From Ruminococcus sp. (GTDB lineage: Bacteria; Bacillota; Clostridia; Oscillospirales; Ruminococcaceae), in the NCBI GenBank assembly GCA_021202895.1, contig JAJQCE010000023.1, positions 1-64,000 of the forward strand: DNA of 64,000 bases, read 5' to 3'. The notes beneath the pieces were generated by a model, which was not told the DNA's origin, made no database searches, and saw nothing but the letters and a program-made list of their open reading frames with translations. Shown one piece after another: positions 15,758 through 25,229 of this stretch. A program made the translations under genes and the position numbers. Within the stretch, counting starts at the first letter, position 1. The number at the start of each line of letters is the position of its first letter.

Positions 15758-18700
15758 TTAGTTCTTTTTTCCATAGGGAGATGCGGGTTCTGCTACCATA
15801 CTCAGATTACTATCGCCCTGAAAGTCATAATGTACGACCTTCGAATCAATCTCCTCGAAGTCTGCGTTATCTGTCCACAGCTCACACTGTGTCATAACCG
15901 TTTGCACAGCATCCTCCATGCCTTCCGGCGGATACCTGTGCTTTTTCAGGAGCTTTTTTATCATCATCCGCATCTTGGCACGGGCAGAATCTCTCTTTTG
16001 CCAGTCGATGGTGCGGTTCTTACGGAGAGTATCAGCCAATTCTTTGGTGATAGCGATTAGTTCCTCATTCTCATAAAAATCCTTTATTGCTTGCGGTTTT
16101 GTAAGGGCATCGTAAAAGGCAAGCTCATCGGCAGTCAGACCAAGCTGCTCACCCTCCTTGTGTGCCTCGGATATCTGCTTGGCAAGGTTCATGAGTTCTT
16201 CAATCACCTGCTCATTCGTCAGCATTCCGTTGAGGTAAGCATTCATGGTTCGCTGTATAATTTCGCTGAACTTCTCCGACTTCACAACATTCGTGCGACG
16301 ATAGACCTGCACTTGTTCCGCAATCAGCTTTTTCAAGAGTTCCACAGCGAGGTTCTTTTCCTTCATCTTGGAGACTTCTTCGAGGAACTTCGGATCAAAC
16401 AGAGAAAACTCCTGCTCAATATCGGAAAATAGGTTAATAACGCCCTCACTTTTGATGCTCTGCTTCAGCAGGTCATTTATGCGTTGGTTCATCTCTGGCA
16501 GTGATATTTTTTTGCCACCGCCTTGGTTCATTAGCCGGACGGTGAGGACACGAACAGACTCAAAGAACGCAGCCTCAAATCGCAAATCTTCCGGCACGAG
16601 AGAAGAACATAGGGACAAAGCCTGATGGAGCATCAATGCTTCCTTGATAAATGTGTTCTTATCCTCTTCCTTGTTTCGGTCAACGATAAAGTTTACTGCA
16701 CCGCTGATTGCCCTTGCACGTTCAAGGTCACTGCCTGTGGTAAATAGAGTATAATCAAAGCCATGGAATAGGTCGCGGCAGACCGACAGTTTCTCCAGAA
16801 ACTTCGGATATGCCACTTTCGCAACATCCGTATCGCCATAATTTTTCTTGTCGCGGACGGTATAATCATTCATTGCCTGTTTCAGAGCAGACGCGATCCC
16901 GACATAGTCCACAACAAGACCACCTTCCTTGTCACGGAAAACACGGTTCACACGGGCAATTGCCTGCATCAGATTATGACCGGACATCGGCTTGTACACA
17001 TACATTGTGGCGAGGGATGGAACATCGAACCCCGTCAGCCACATATCCACAACAATAGCGATTTTCAGAGGACTGTCATTATCTTTGAACTCCTTCGCCA
17101 GTTCGTCTTTGTGATGCTTGTTGCCGATGACCTTGCGCCATTCTTCTGGGTCTTTATTGCTCTCAGTCATAACAACTGCGATTTTTTCCGTCCACCCTGG
17201 CCTGAGTTCGAGAATTCGGTTATATATTTTCATTGCAATGGCACGAGAGTATGCAACAATCAGTGCCTTGCCGGTCAACAGGTTCTCACGGTAATTTTCA
17301 TAATGGTCAAGAATATCACACACCAGAGAGTTGATGGTTTCATCGTTTCCGAGTACAGCTTCCATTTGTCCAAGGGTGCGCTTACTCTTCTCCACGACAT
17401 CTGGCTCGGCATTGTTGGCCATAATATCATATTCCGTATCAATGAGCTTCAACGTAGCCTCGTCTAGCTTTAGCTTTATGACACGGCTTTCATAATAGAC
17501 GGGTCTGGTTGCGCCATCCTCGACTGCCTGCGTCATATCATAAATATCTATGTAATCACCGAATACTTCACGGGTGCTGCGGTCTTTGGATGAGATAGGC
17601 GTTCCGGTAAAACCAATGTAGGTAGCGTTCGGCAGACTGTTTCGGATGATTCGTGCCGTACCGACTACACGCTTTGCGACTTCTTCACCTTCGTCATTCT
17701 TCGTGATTTTTATCTTCTCAGCCAGACCGTATTGTCCACGATGAGCTTCGTCTGCCATAACCACAATGTTGCGCCTGTCAGACAGAGAATCGTGTGACTC
17801 CTCGAACTTCTGCATGGTGGTAAAAATGATGCCATTTGCCTGACGACCGGCAAGAAGAGACTTCAAATGCTCCCGACTCTCGGCGTGCATCGGTTCCTGG
17901 CGCAGGAACGACTTACACTTCGCAAACTGACCATAGAGCTGGTCATCGAGGTCATTCCTGTCTGTGAGAACTACGATGGTGGGACTATCGAGCGCCTCCT
18001 GCAGAAGATGAGCATAGAACACCATAGACAGCGACTTTCCGCTGCCTTGTGTATGCCAAAATACGCCGCCCTTGCCATCCGTGACAGTGGCGTGTTTGGT
18101 AGATTCAATTGCTTTTTTCACAGCAAAATACTGATGGTACCCGGCCAGTATTTTTACCTGATTCAGCCCCTCGTTAGAAAAACAGATGAAATTCTTTATA
18201 ATATCCAGCAGTCGTTCCTTCTGGAACATTCCCTCAAAGAATGTGTCAAACTGTGCATACTGCGTATTCTCGTAGCTGCCATCTTTCGTTTTCCACTCCA
18301 TGAAGCGGTCCTCTCCCGACGTAATCGTTCCGGCTTTGCTTGTCCCCATGTCGCTCATGACGCAGATTGCGTTATAAATAAACATGGACGGAATCTCCTG
18401 CATATAGTTCCGCAACTGTAAATACGCCTCGCTTGCATCCGTTTCTTCTCTGGAGGGGGATTTCAGTTCCACAATGACCACAGGCAGTCCGTTCAAAAAT
18501 AAGATAACATCGGGGCGCTTGTTGCTGTTCTCAACGAATTTCCACTGGTTGGCAACGATAAAAGAGTTATTGTCAGGATTATTATAATCAACAAGATAGG
18601 CGATAGAGGAGCGTTCTTCGCCTTTCACAAAATAGCGCACGGGGATGCCGTTCTGGAGATAGTCCATGAACAGCTCATTTTTCTGCACAAGCTCACCGTT

Positions 18701-18913
18701 TTCAAAATTGCGTAGCTTATACAAAGCATCTGCGATTGCATCCTCCGGCAAGGAAGGATTCAAGTTGGCAATGCAACTCTCCAGCACTTCGTCATAAAGC
18801 GGGCTTCGGAAGTCACGCTCTATATCGGGACCGTATACATAGGCGTAGCCCATGCCTTGCAATAATTCTATTACGGATTTTTCATAATCCGCCTCGGCAT
18901 AAAATCCTGACAT
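15758..18913 (-). CDS. hsdR: Type I restriction enzyme, R subunit
   Basis: An intact 1051-residue motor and nuclease subunit. The N-terminal PD-(D/E)XK nuclease shows RPDVILFLNGLPVVIVELKS, with the Asp and E-x-K. The superfamily 2 helicase has a Walker A region WHTQGSGKSLSM, MADEAHRGQYG (DEAH box) and GFTGTPIS. The C-terminal helical region binds the methylase. AAGGAGCG stands before the ATG. The subunit translocates DNA in an ATP-dependent way and cuts at a distance from unmethylated sites recognised by HsdS. It follows hsdS after a 73-base gap. Although the genes around it are broken, no stop or frameshift occurs in its 3.2 kb. Confidence 0.95.
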   Translation of the reverse strand: MSGFYAEADYEKSVIELLQGMGYAYVYGPDIERDFRSPLYDEVLESCIANLNPSLPEDAIADALYKLRNFENGELVQKNELFMDYLQNGIPVRYFVKGEERSSIAYLVDYNNPDNNSFIVANQWKFVENSNKRPDVILFLNGLPVVIVELKSPSREETDASEAYLQLRNYMQEIPSMFIYNAICVMSDMGTSKAGTITSGEDRFMEWKTKDGSYENTQYAQFDTFFEGMFQKERLLDIIKNFICFSNEGLNQVKILAGYHQYFAVKKAIESTKHATVTDGKGGVFWHTQGSGKSLSMVFYAHLLQEALDSPTIVVLTDRNDLDDQLYGQFAKCKSFLRQEPMHAESREHLKSLLAGRQANGIIFTTMQKFEESHDSLSDRRNIVVMADEAHRGQYGLAEKIKITKNDEGEEVAKRVVGTARIIRNSLPNATYIGFTGTPISSKDRSTREVFGDYIDIYDMTQAVEDGATRPVYYESRVIKLKLDEATLKLIDTEYDIMANNAEPDVVEKSKRTLGQMEAVLGNDETINSLVCDILDHYENYRENLLTGKALIVAYSRAIAMKIYNRILELRPGWTEKIAVVMTESNKDPEEWRKVIGNKHHKDELAKEFKDNDSPLKIAIVVDMWLTGFDVPSLATMYVYKPMSGHNLMQAIARVNRVFRDKEGGLVVDYVGIASALKQAMNDYTVRDKKNYGDTDVAKVAYPKFLEKLSVCRDLFHGFDYTLFTTGSDLERARAISGAVNFIVDRNKEEDKNTFIKEALMLHQALSLCSSLVPEDLRFEAAFFESVRVLTVRLMNQGGGKKISLPEMNQRINDLLKQSIKSEGVINLFSDIEQEFSLFDPKFLEEVSKMKEKNLAVELLKKLIAEQVQVYRRTNVVKSEKFSEIIQRTMNAYLNGMLTNEQVIEELMNLAKQISEAHKEGEQLGLTADELAFYDALTKPQAIKDFYENEELIAITKELADTLRKNRTIDWQKRDSARAKMRMMIKKLLKKHRYPPEGMEDAVQTVMTQCELWTDNADFEEIDSKVVHYDFQGDSNLSMVAEPASPYGKKN

Positions 18914-18986
18914 AATTTTCGCTCCTTATGTTATTTTATCCTATATCTTTCGCATTGCTCCCAGTTATAAACAAGAATTTAGCGGC

Positions 18987-20081
18987 TTAAAGGTCGAGGG
19001 TGGAAACATTCAGTTCTCCAGACATGAGTTTGGGCAAGAGGGTGTCTCTCAATTCCGATAGCTTGCTATTTTCAATTAAGTTGTCATCGTATTTTTGCAT
19101 AAGGCTTCCTGTGATAACTTCAAATCTTTGCAATGTACTATCATCAGGGCGAAGAATTGCCACTTTGTTCATATCGCCTTGCGTAATCAATGGCTGCGTG
19201 GAGCCTCGATTTAATGCTTTGTAATCAATGCGCTTGAGAATTTGGCTTGTATACTCATAATAATTCGATGTTATCACAAGCGTGTTATCTGATGTCCAGC
19301 ACGGGGAATTGAAACGCTGAATAATCCCATGTGTACCAACACGACCAGTTACGAGTATTTTATCAGCATGGTTTGCCTCACTTGTATATCCCATGATTGA
19401 TGCAGCTCCTACAATTGGAATTGGCGTTTTATCTGTTTGAGCCGGTGATTTCACAGGAGGTCTTTTACCACTGGTGATTTCAGCAATAGAATTAAGTGTT
19501 GAATATTTCCAGTCAGAAGGACATCCCCCATCATAAGGCAAGAAATTCTCAAACCACGCTTCATAAATGGATGAGACTTGCTGCTCTAAATTCTTGTTTA
19601 TCTCATTATTCAGTTCGATTTTGTCATCCAAAGCGCTCAAGATGCCCGCTATTTTTTGCTGTTCCTCTATAGAAAATATTGGCACTGGGTATTCCATGAT
19701 TGCTTTCTTATCGCCACGAGGCATTTTGGTTCCCTTTGATGTCGCCATCGAATATTCAAAGAAGGTATCATCTGCCAAAACATAATATAAAAATCTGGAG
19801 TCGATGTTCTTTTTGGGTCGAAACACCAACACATCATTTGAACAGCCGCCATCAAAGTTTGCATACCAAATCTTCTTAAAGTACGGACGAATATTTGAAA
19901 CCAAAGTATCCCCTGCGTTAAATACCTGAGTCTGTTCGATTGAAGGCAGAGACGTGGCCAATGTCACTCCTGCTTTATTCGGAAGCATATTCTCGGTCGA
20001 AATATATGTACTTCTTTCAAGCGTGGACACATCGGTTTTTCCTTTTATATACTCGCAAATATCAGATAATTTATATTTCAT
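18987..20081 (-). CDS. hsdS: Type I restriction-modification, specificity subunit S
   Basis: About 364 residues from the ATG at 20081, which overlaps the end of hsdM by 11 bases; a longer frame opens at 20126 but has no better start. Two target-recognition domains each end in the conserved helix. The first ends in QQKIAGILSALDDKIELNNEIN at about residues 160-180 (with EAWFENF following), the second in LIENSKLSELRDTLLPKLMSGEL. HsdS positions the methylase and motor on a bipartite DNA site; the site cannot be read from sequence. Both halves look complete and no repeats or second partial hsdS for inversion are nearby. Confidence 0.93.
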   Translation of the reverse strand: MKYKLSDICEYIKGKTDVSTLERSTYISTENMLPNKAGVTLATSLPSIEQTQVFNAGDTLVSNIRPYFKKIWYANFDGGCSNDVLVFRPKKNIDSRFLYYVLADDTFFEYSMATSKGTKMPRGDKKAIMEYPVPIFSIEEQQKIAGILSALDDKIELNNEINKNLEQQVSSIYEAWFENFLPYDGGCPSDWKYSTLNSIAEITSGKRPPVKSPAQTDKTPIPIVGAASIMGYTSEANHADKILVTGRVGTHGIIQRFNSPCWTSDNTLVITSNYYEYTSQILKRIDYKALNRGSTQPLITQGDMNKVAILRPDDSTLQRFEVITGSLMQKYDDNLIENSKLSELRDTLLPKLMSGELNVSTLDL

Positions 20082-21579
20082 ACCCAATCGCCCCAAGCTT
20101 CTTCCGAATTTCATCCTCCAGCTCATGCGACTTTGCGAACATCTCGGAAAGCTCCGATGTGAGCCGAGTCATTTTCTCCTCGAACGGCTCGCCATCGTCC
20201 TCTTGCTCCTCAATGCCAACATAGCGTCCCGGTGTCAGGATGTAATCCTGCTTTGCGATATCCTGCGTGGTTGCCACTGCACAGAAACCCTTTACATCCT
20301 CCAAGGTTCCATTCTGGAAAGCTGTGAATGTATCTGCAATTTTCGCTATATCCTCACCAGTAAAGTCGCGGTGCTTTCTGTCCACCATATAGCCCATTTT
20401 ACGGGCATCGATAAACAGCGTCTTGCCTTTCTGCTTTTTGCCTTTGGTGATGAACCAAAGCGTCACGGGGATTGTAACACTATAGAAAAGCTGAGTCGGC
20501 ATCGCAACGATACCTTCTACCAGGTCTTTTTCAATAATCTTCTTTCTGATTTCTCCCTCGCCGGAGGACTGGGTGGACAGTGCGCCGTTGGCAAGTACAA
20601 GTCCAAGTTTTCCTCCGTTTGGTGAAAGGTGGTGAATCATGTGCTGAATCCATGCGTAGTTGGCGTTACCAGCAGGAGGAGTTCCGTACTCCCAGCGTTT
20701 ATCATCCTTCAGCTTGTCCTGTCCCCAATTGGAGAGGTTGAAGGGCGGATTCGCCATGATGAAATCTGCTTTCAATGTAGGGTGCAAATCATTGAAGAAG
20801 GTGTCTGCCTGATATGGTCCGAGGTCAGCATCGATGCCTCGAATTGCCATATTCATTTTTGCCATTTTCCATGTATCAGCATTAGACTCCTGACCATATA
20901 CAGAAACTATGCCTCGGTTGTTGCTGTGCGCCTGTACGAATCGGGCGCTCTGTACGAACATACCCCCTGAACCACAACAGGGGTCGTATACACGGCAGTT
21001 GGCAAATGGCTTTAGTATCGCCACGATGGTTTTTACGATGCTGGCAGGCGTATAGAACTCACCGCCCTTAACACCTTCATATGCAGCAAACTGTGCGATG
21101 CAGTATTCATAGGTTCTGCCGAGAAGGTCCTTGCTTTCTTCGGCATCGCCCATATCCATATTTGTAAAGAGGTCAACAACATCGCCCAAGACTCGCTTGT
21201 CCAAATCAGGGCTGGCATAGTTCTTCGGCAGAACATTTTTCAGTTTTTTATTGCCATCTTCGATGGCTCTCATTGCGTCATCAATGACAGTACCGATTTC
21301 AGGCGTGTGTGCGGCAGAGGCAATCTTGCTCCAGCGTGCTTTCTCCGGGACGAAGAAAATGTTCTCCTCCAGATATGCGTCGGGATCTTCTTCAAAGCCA
21401 TCACCCTCGGCTACAAGTTCATCATACCGTTTTTCAAAAGCACTCGATATGTAACGCAGAAAGATAAGACCGATGATAACCTTTCTATATTCTGCCGCTG
21501 GGATATGTCCCCACAAGACGCAAGCCGATCCCCATATCTGTTTTTCAAAGCCAATGTTGGCACTGCTTTTCTCTGCCAT
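20071..21579 (-). CDS. hsdM: Type I restriction-modification, N6-adenine methylase
   Basis: 502 residues, intact. The N-terminal HsdM helical domain (GFEKQIWGSACVLWGHI, RYISSAFEKRYDEL) precedes the methylase domain. Motif I is YDPCCGSGGMFVQS and motif IV is MANPPFN, typical of N6-adenine methylases. A region with FYTPASIVKTIVAIL also fits. GTGGAGGG precedes the ATG. It is the first gene of the hsdM-hsdS-hsdR operon. It modifies the host copies of the site recognised by HsdS. The broken WYL regulator gene lies directly upstream on the same strand. Confidence 0.95.
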   Translation of the reverse strand: MAEKSSANIGFEKQIWGSACVLWGHIPAAEYRKVIIGLIFLRYISSAFEKRYDELVAEGDGFEEDPDAYLEENIFFVPEKARWSKIASAAHTPEIGTVIDDAMRAIEDGNKKLKNVLPKNYASPDLDKRVLGDVVDLFTNMDMGDAEESKDLLGRTYEYCIAQFAAYEGVKGGEFYTPASIVKTIVAILKPFANCRVYDPCCGSGGMFVQSARFVQAHSNNRGIVSVYGQESNADTWKMAKMNMAIRGIDADLGPYQADTFFNDLHPTLKADFIMANPPFNLSNWGQDKLKDDKRWEYGTPPAGNANYAWIQHMIHHLSPNGGKLGLVLANGALSTQSSGEGEIRKKIIEKDLVEGIVAMPTQLFYSVTIPVTLWFITKGKKQKGKTLFIDARKMGYMVDRKHRDFTGEDIAKIADTFTAFQNGTLEDVKGFCAVATTQDIAKQDYILTPGRYVGIEEQEDDGEPFEEKMTRLTSELSEMFAKSHELEDEIRKKLGAIGYEI

Positions 21580-21612
21580 GTTAGTTTCCCTCCACTGTTT
21601 TTATAATAATGG

Positions 21613-22111
21613 CTACGCCAGCACTTCCTCTAACTGTGCCCTGTATTCTTTCACAACCTCATCCTGCGAAATCACCCGCATCCGATTCCCGAACTGGAAC
21701 AGCCAGCCACAGAAGGTCGGTGAAAGCTGTACCTTGACGGTCGCTATATTTCTATCCTCGACCGAGGTCATCATGTTTACGCCTTCTCCGATCAGTAATT
21801 GTTCTTTTTATCTGTGACAAAGCTAGCAGCCTGCACGGCATCAATCAATATTTTTAATTCGGGAACGGAGAAGCTTCTGTCCTCTATATAATATGCTTTG
21901 CTTTTTCCTACCACGTCTCCAGAATCTCAAATCCCATTTCGTTCAGTAGACCCACATCGTGGCTCACAACCCTGCGGTCGCACGGGATGTCGATGCCCAA
22001 CATATAGTCGCAAATCTGGTTCGTGGTAAGCGGATGCTGTTCATCCGATTCCTGACGCAGCAGCTCTAAAAGCCTTACCAGTTTGATTTTCTGCCAGTTC
22101 TTCTGTGACAT
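21613..22111 (-). pseudogene. WYL-domain transcription regulator, internally deleted
   Basis: Starts at ATG 22111 with GGAGGTG upstream: MSQKNWQKIKLVRLLELLRQ, an HTH with DEQHPLTTNQICDYM and SCDRR-type helix, and VVSHDVGLLNEMGFEI. A stop at about 21908 follows ILETW, but another frame continues KSKAYYIEDRSFSVPEL, then DAVQAASFVTDKKNNY and a stop. The C-terminal WYL extension (LIGEGVNMMTSVEDRNIATVKVQLSP, WLFQFGNRM) follows directly, so the central WYL domain is deleted. Intact relatives are about 300 residues. WYL proteins commonly control defence operons; this one sits just upstream of hsdM. Confidence 0.8.
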
Positions 22112-22162
22112 CAGTCCACCTCCAACGCCTGTGATGTGAGTAAATACAAAAATACACCTTAT

Positions 22163-22327
22163 TGCTGAAAGCTGCACCCTGACAGTTGCCAATATCTTGT
22201 CCTCGCTGGACAGCATCATGTTCACGCCTTCTCCAAATCGATCATAGATTACGCCTGTTAGTGTGCTGTCAAATTCCAATACGACCGTCTGTGGCTCACC
22301 ACTATACATCTTGCACAATTTTCTCAC
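22163..22327 (-). pseudogene. C-terminal fragment of a second WYL regulator
   Basis: About 55 codons read KMYSGEPQTVVLEFDSTLTG, then YDRFGEGVNMMLSSEDKILA. This is the C-terminal extension of a WYL protein and is homologous to the tail at 21613 (both contain GEGVNMM and a V-Q-L-S strand). The frame runs on into the next gene without a stop, but the homology ends near 22163. It marks a second, older regulator copy at the island edge next to pyrF. Confidence 0.7.
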
Positions 22328-22403
22328 TTATCTGAGTACCTTCAAAGCCTTGTAATGTGCAGAATGTTTAGTATTGTGTCAAGAACTCATGTGCGCCCCG
22401 CAT

Positions 22404-23345
22404 TTACTCAATCGCTATTTTCGGCAGGTAAGAAATTATATCCTCTTTCATTCTTATAACCTCCCGCCTTGCCGCTTTGGCATAGTCACGCTCGTCACAT
22501 TCCTCTTTCTTGTAAGCGCACATTACAGCTCTTGAGGAATTTACAATCGCTCCAAGACCGTTTTTATCAAACGCCTTTGAAACTCCCTCTGCGCCGCCGC
22601 CCTGTGCGCCGTAGCCTGGAACTAAAAAGAATGTGTGCGGCAGAGCCTCTCTCATTTGCGCAAGCTGTTCAGGATAGGTCGCTCCAACAACTGCGCCTAC
22701 TCCGCTATAGCCGTACTTGCCCTGAAGCTGCTCACCCCAACTTTCGCACATATCTCCCATAGCGGCATAAACCGTCTTGCCTGATTCAAGCGTCAGATCC
22801 TGAAGCTCGCCGCTTGATTTGTTGGAGGTTTTGACAAGCACAAAAATACCCTTGTCGTTTGCCCTGCACTGCTCGATAAGCGGAGAAATTCCGTCAGTGC
22901 CTAAATATCCGTTGACAGTCAAAGCGTCCGAACCAAAAGCAGCGATTTCCTCTCCGCATACGTCCGTATAGCCTAAATGCGCCGCCGCATAAGCCGTCAT
23001 CGTTGCGCCTATATCGTTGCGCTTGCCGTCTGTAATTACGAACATTCCCTTTTTTTGAGCATAACGAACCGTCTTGTAGAAAGCTTTCATTCCTTCTACT
23101 CCGTACATTTCATAATAAGCCGCCTGCGGCTTTACTGCCGGACAGATGTCGTGAATTTCGTCAATTATGCCCTTGTTAAATTCCAGTATCGCCTTTGACG
23201 CCGCCTTGAGCGTCTTGCCGTGCTTGTATATCTTTTTCTCAACAATATATTCGGGAACATATTCTAATCTGGGATCAAGTCCGACAACCGTCGGATTTTG
23301 CATCCTCACTATGCCCTCGATAAGTCTGTCAAATCCCATTTTCAT
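22404..23345 (-). CDS. pyrF: Orotidine 5'-phosphate decarboxylase
   Basis: A 313-residue long-form (type 2) OMP decarboxylase, the last step of UMP synthesis. The N-terminus has NPTVVGLDPRLEYVP; the catalytic tetrad appears in VITDGKRNDIGAT (Lys and Asp residues); the phosphate-binding end has VPGYGAQGGG. Its ATG overlaps the stop of pyrC by four bases (ATGA), so the two are translationally coupled. It is intact and ends about 75 bases before the island's WYL fragment, so it marks the chromosomal border of the island. Confidence 0.95.
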   Translation of the reverse strand: MKMGFDRLIEGIVRMQNPTVVGLDPRLEYVPEYIVEKKIYKHGKTLKAASKAILEFNKGIIDEIHDICPAVKPQAAYYEMYGVEGMKAFYKTVRYAQKKGMFVITDGKRNDIGATMTAYAAAHLGYTDVCGEEIAAFGSDALTVNGYLGTDGISPLIEQCRANDKGIFVLVKTSNKSSGELQDLTLESGKTVYAAMGDMCESWGEQLQGKYGYSGVGAVVGATYPEQLAQMREALPHTFFLVPGYGAQGGGAEGVSKAFDKNGLGAIVNSSRAVMCAYKKEECDERDYAKAARREVIRMKEDIISYLPKIAIE

Positions 23346-24619
23346 TCCTCCGAAGCATAAACAATCTTGCCATTGCAGATAGTATATTTAACCTTACCCT
23401 TAAGCCTTTCGCCTTTAAACACAGAATTGTGCGACTTTGAATGAAGCTTTTGTGGCTCAACCGTCCACTCAAGGTTCGGGTCAAAAATGCAAAGCTCACA
23501 CCCTTCACCCTGAGCAATCTTAACCTCTTTAAGCCCTAAAATTTTTCTCGGATTAACGCTCATAAGCTTCACTATATCCTCAATTGTGCATTTGCCCTTG
23601 TGATAAAGCATAGTCAGCGCAGCCGCAAATGAAGTTTCAAGTCCGACAACTCCGTTCGGAGCTTTTTCAAAATCAGCCTTTTCCTCTGCCGTATGCGGCG
23701 CATGGTCGGTAATTATGCAGTCAATAGTTCCGTCAAGCAAAGCCTGCTCTATCGCCTCTCTGTCACGCTCGGTTCTGAGCGGCGGCGACATTCTGTAGTC
23801 TGCGTCACGGCTTAAAAGCTTGTCCTCTGCATAGCTGAAATAGTGAGGCGCAGTTTCGCAGGTGACGTTCACTCCGTCACGCTTAGCCTCACGGATTATA
23901 TTAACCGATCCGTATGTAGAAACATGGCAGATGTGAATGTGCGCTCCGCATGAAGCCGCAAGAGCAATCTCACGAGCGGTGATGTAGTCCTCGCTCGCAC
24001 GATCCATCCCCTTGACGTGTAAGGCTTTAGAAACCTTGCCCTTGTTTATTATTCCACCGTTTATAATGTTTAAATCCTCGCAGTGAGAAAGCACCGTCAT
24101 GCCGTTTGTCACGCTTTTTTCAAGCGCAAGCCGCATAAGCTCTGCATTTTCCACAGGTCGCCCATCGTCGGTAATTGCAAAAACTCCCACTTCCTTCAAA
24201 GCGTCATAGTCGCAAAGATCAACGCTCGCCATGCCCTTTGTAATGCAGGCGGTGGTGTAAACATTTATTCCCGTCTTTGCGCCCTTTTCAAGAATGTACT
24301 TTACCGTTTCCACGTTGTCGCAGGCAGGCTTGGTGTTAGGCATAAGCAAAACGCCTGTAACTCCGCCGGCTTTTGCTGCAGCCGCTCCAGTGAAAATATC
24401 CTCCTTGTAGGTAAGCCCAGGGTCGCGAAAATGAACGTGCATATCAAACAGTCCGGGGACTGCGCACAGCCCCGAACAGTCGATAACTTCTATGTTTTCA
24501 GAGTCGACAATACTTCCGATTTTCTCAATTTTGCCGTCTGAAATACCTATGTCCACAATGTCGTCAAGCTTTGTGATTGGATCTATCGCATGGACATTTT
24601 TTAAAATTAAATCTATCAT
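23342..24619 (-). CDS. pyrC: Dihydroorotase
   Basis: A 425-residue class I dihydroorotase of the PyrC/allantoinase group. The metal site HVHFRDPG is at about residues 61-68; the later His residues appear in VLSHCED and HICHVST; the Asp is in ITDHAPH. It closes N-carbamoyl-aspartate to dihydroorotate in pyrimidine synthesis. The start overlaps the upstream gene by four bases and the end overlaps pyrF by four bases, giving a tight three-gene unit. Confidence 0.95.
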   Translation of the reverse strand: MIDLILKNVHAIDPITKLDDIVDIGISDGKIEKIGSIVDSENIEVIDCSGLCAVPGLFDMHVHFRDPGLTYKEDIFTGAAAAKAGGVTGVLLMPNTKPACDNVETVKYILEKGAKTGINVYTTACITKGMASVDLCDYDALKEVGVFAITDDGRPVENAELMRLALEKSVTNGMTVLSHCEDLNIINGGIINKGKVSKALHVKGMDRASEDYITAREIALAASCGAHIHICHVSTYGSVNIIREAKRDGVNVTCETAPHYFSYAEDKLLSRDADYRMSPPLRTERDREAIEQALLDGTIDCIITDHAPHTAEEKADFEKAPNGVVGLETSFAAALTMLYHKGKCTIEDIVKLMSVNPRKILGLKEVKIAQGEGCELCIFDPNLEWTVEPQKLHSKSHNSVFKGERLKGKVKYTICNGKIVYASEE

Positions 24620-25173
24620 GACGCACTATTGGTGAGGTCATACTCTGAACCGTAAAGGTCAACTGTAACCTCATTCATCTGACACTCGTAAACATTAGCC
24701 TCGTCCGTACCATCGTTCGTGCGGATCAGAAAGCTTACTGTAGGCTCCTCACCCTCGATAATTTCATCATCATCGTCAAGCGTCACTTCCAGCTCGCTAA
24801 AGGAAATTTCCGCTAAAACCTTGTACTTAACATACTTTGAAAAATAATCAGTGTAGTTGTTTACAAATGGGAGCATAAGCAGCTTAATCTTGCTGCTGTC
24901 CTCGTCAATCTTGAAATATCCGCTTGCGATTTCATCATCACCCTGAACAATCTGAAAAGTTCCGTCCTGTGAGAAATAGAACTTCATAGCAGTGTCCTCG
25001 TCCTCCGAGCTGACAATTTCAGTCCATGGTCCTGTAATCAGATTACGGCTGTCCGAACCAATCGTAGTATCGGGAGAACTCAGTGTGTATGATAGAATCA
25101 ACACAATAACAAATATCAGTACAATAAAGAATATCGTAAAGAATATTCTCGCAAAAATTTTCAACGCTTTCAT
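24616..25173 (-). CDS. Membrane-anchored lipocalin-like unknown protein
   Basis: 185 residues. One N-terminal membrane helix (about residues 8-30, rich in Ile, Phe and Val) is followed by an exported acidic domain: TGPWTEI, FYFSQDGTFQIVQGDDEIASGYFKI, then strands with LEVTLDDDDEI. The WTxx..FSxDGTFQ pattern resembles small beta-barrel domains that often occur in lipoproteins. It overlaps pyrC by four bases and probably leads the pyrC-pyrF unit. GAAAGGATA precedes its ATG. No link with pyrimidine metabolism can be seen. Confidence 0.7.
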   Translation of the reverse strand: MKALKIFARIFFTIFFIVLIFVIVLILSYTLSSPDTTIGSDSRNLITGPWTEIVSSEDEDTAMKFYFSQDGTFQIVQGDDEIASGYFKIDEDSSKIKLLMLPFVNNYTDYFSKYVKYKVLAEISFSELEVTLDDDDEIIEGEEPTVSFLIRTNDGTDEANVYECQMNEVTVDLYGSEYDLTNSAS

Positions 25174-25229
25174 TTTAAAACATATCCTTTCATAAATATA
25201 TATTTTTCAGCTTTACGCTGTGTTTGCCT

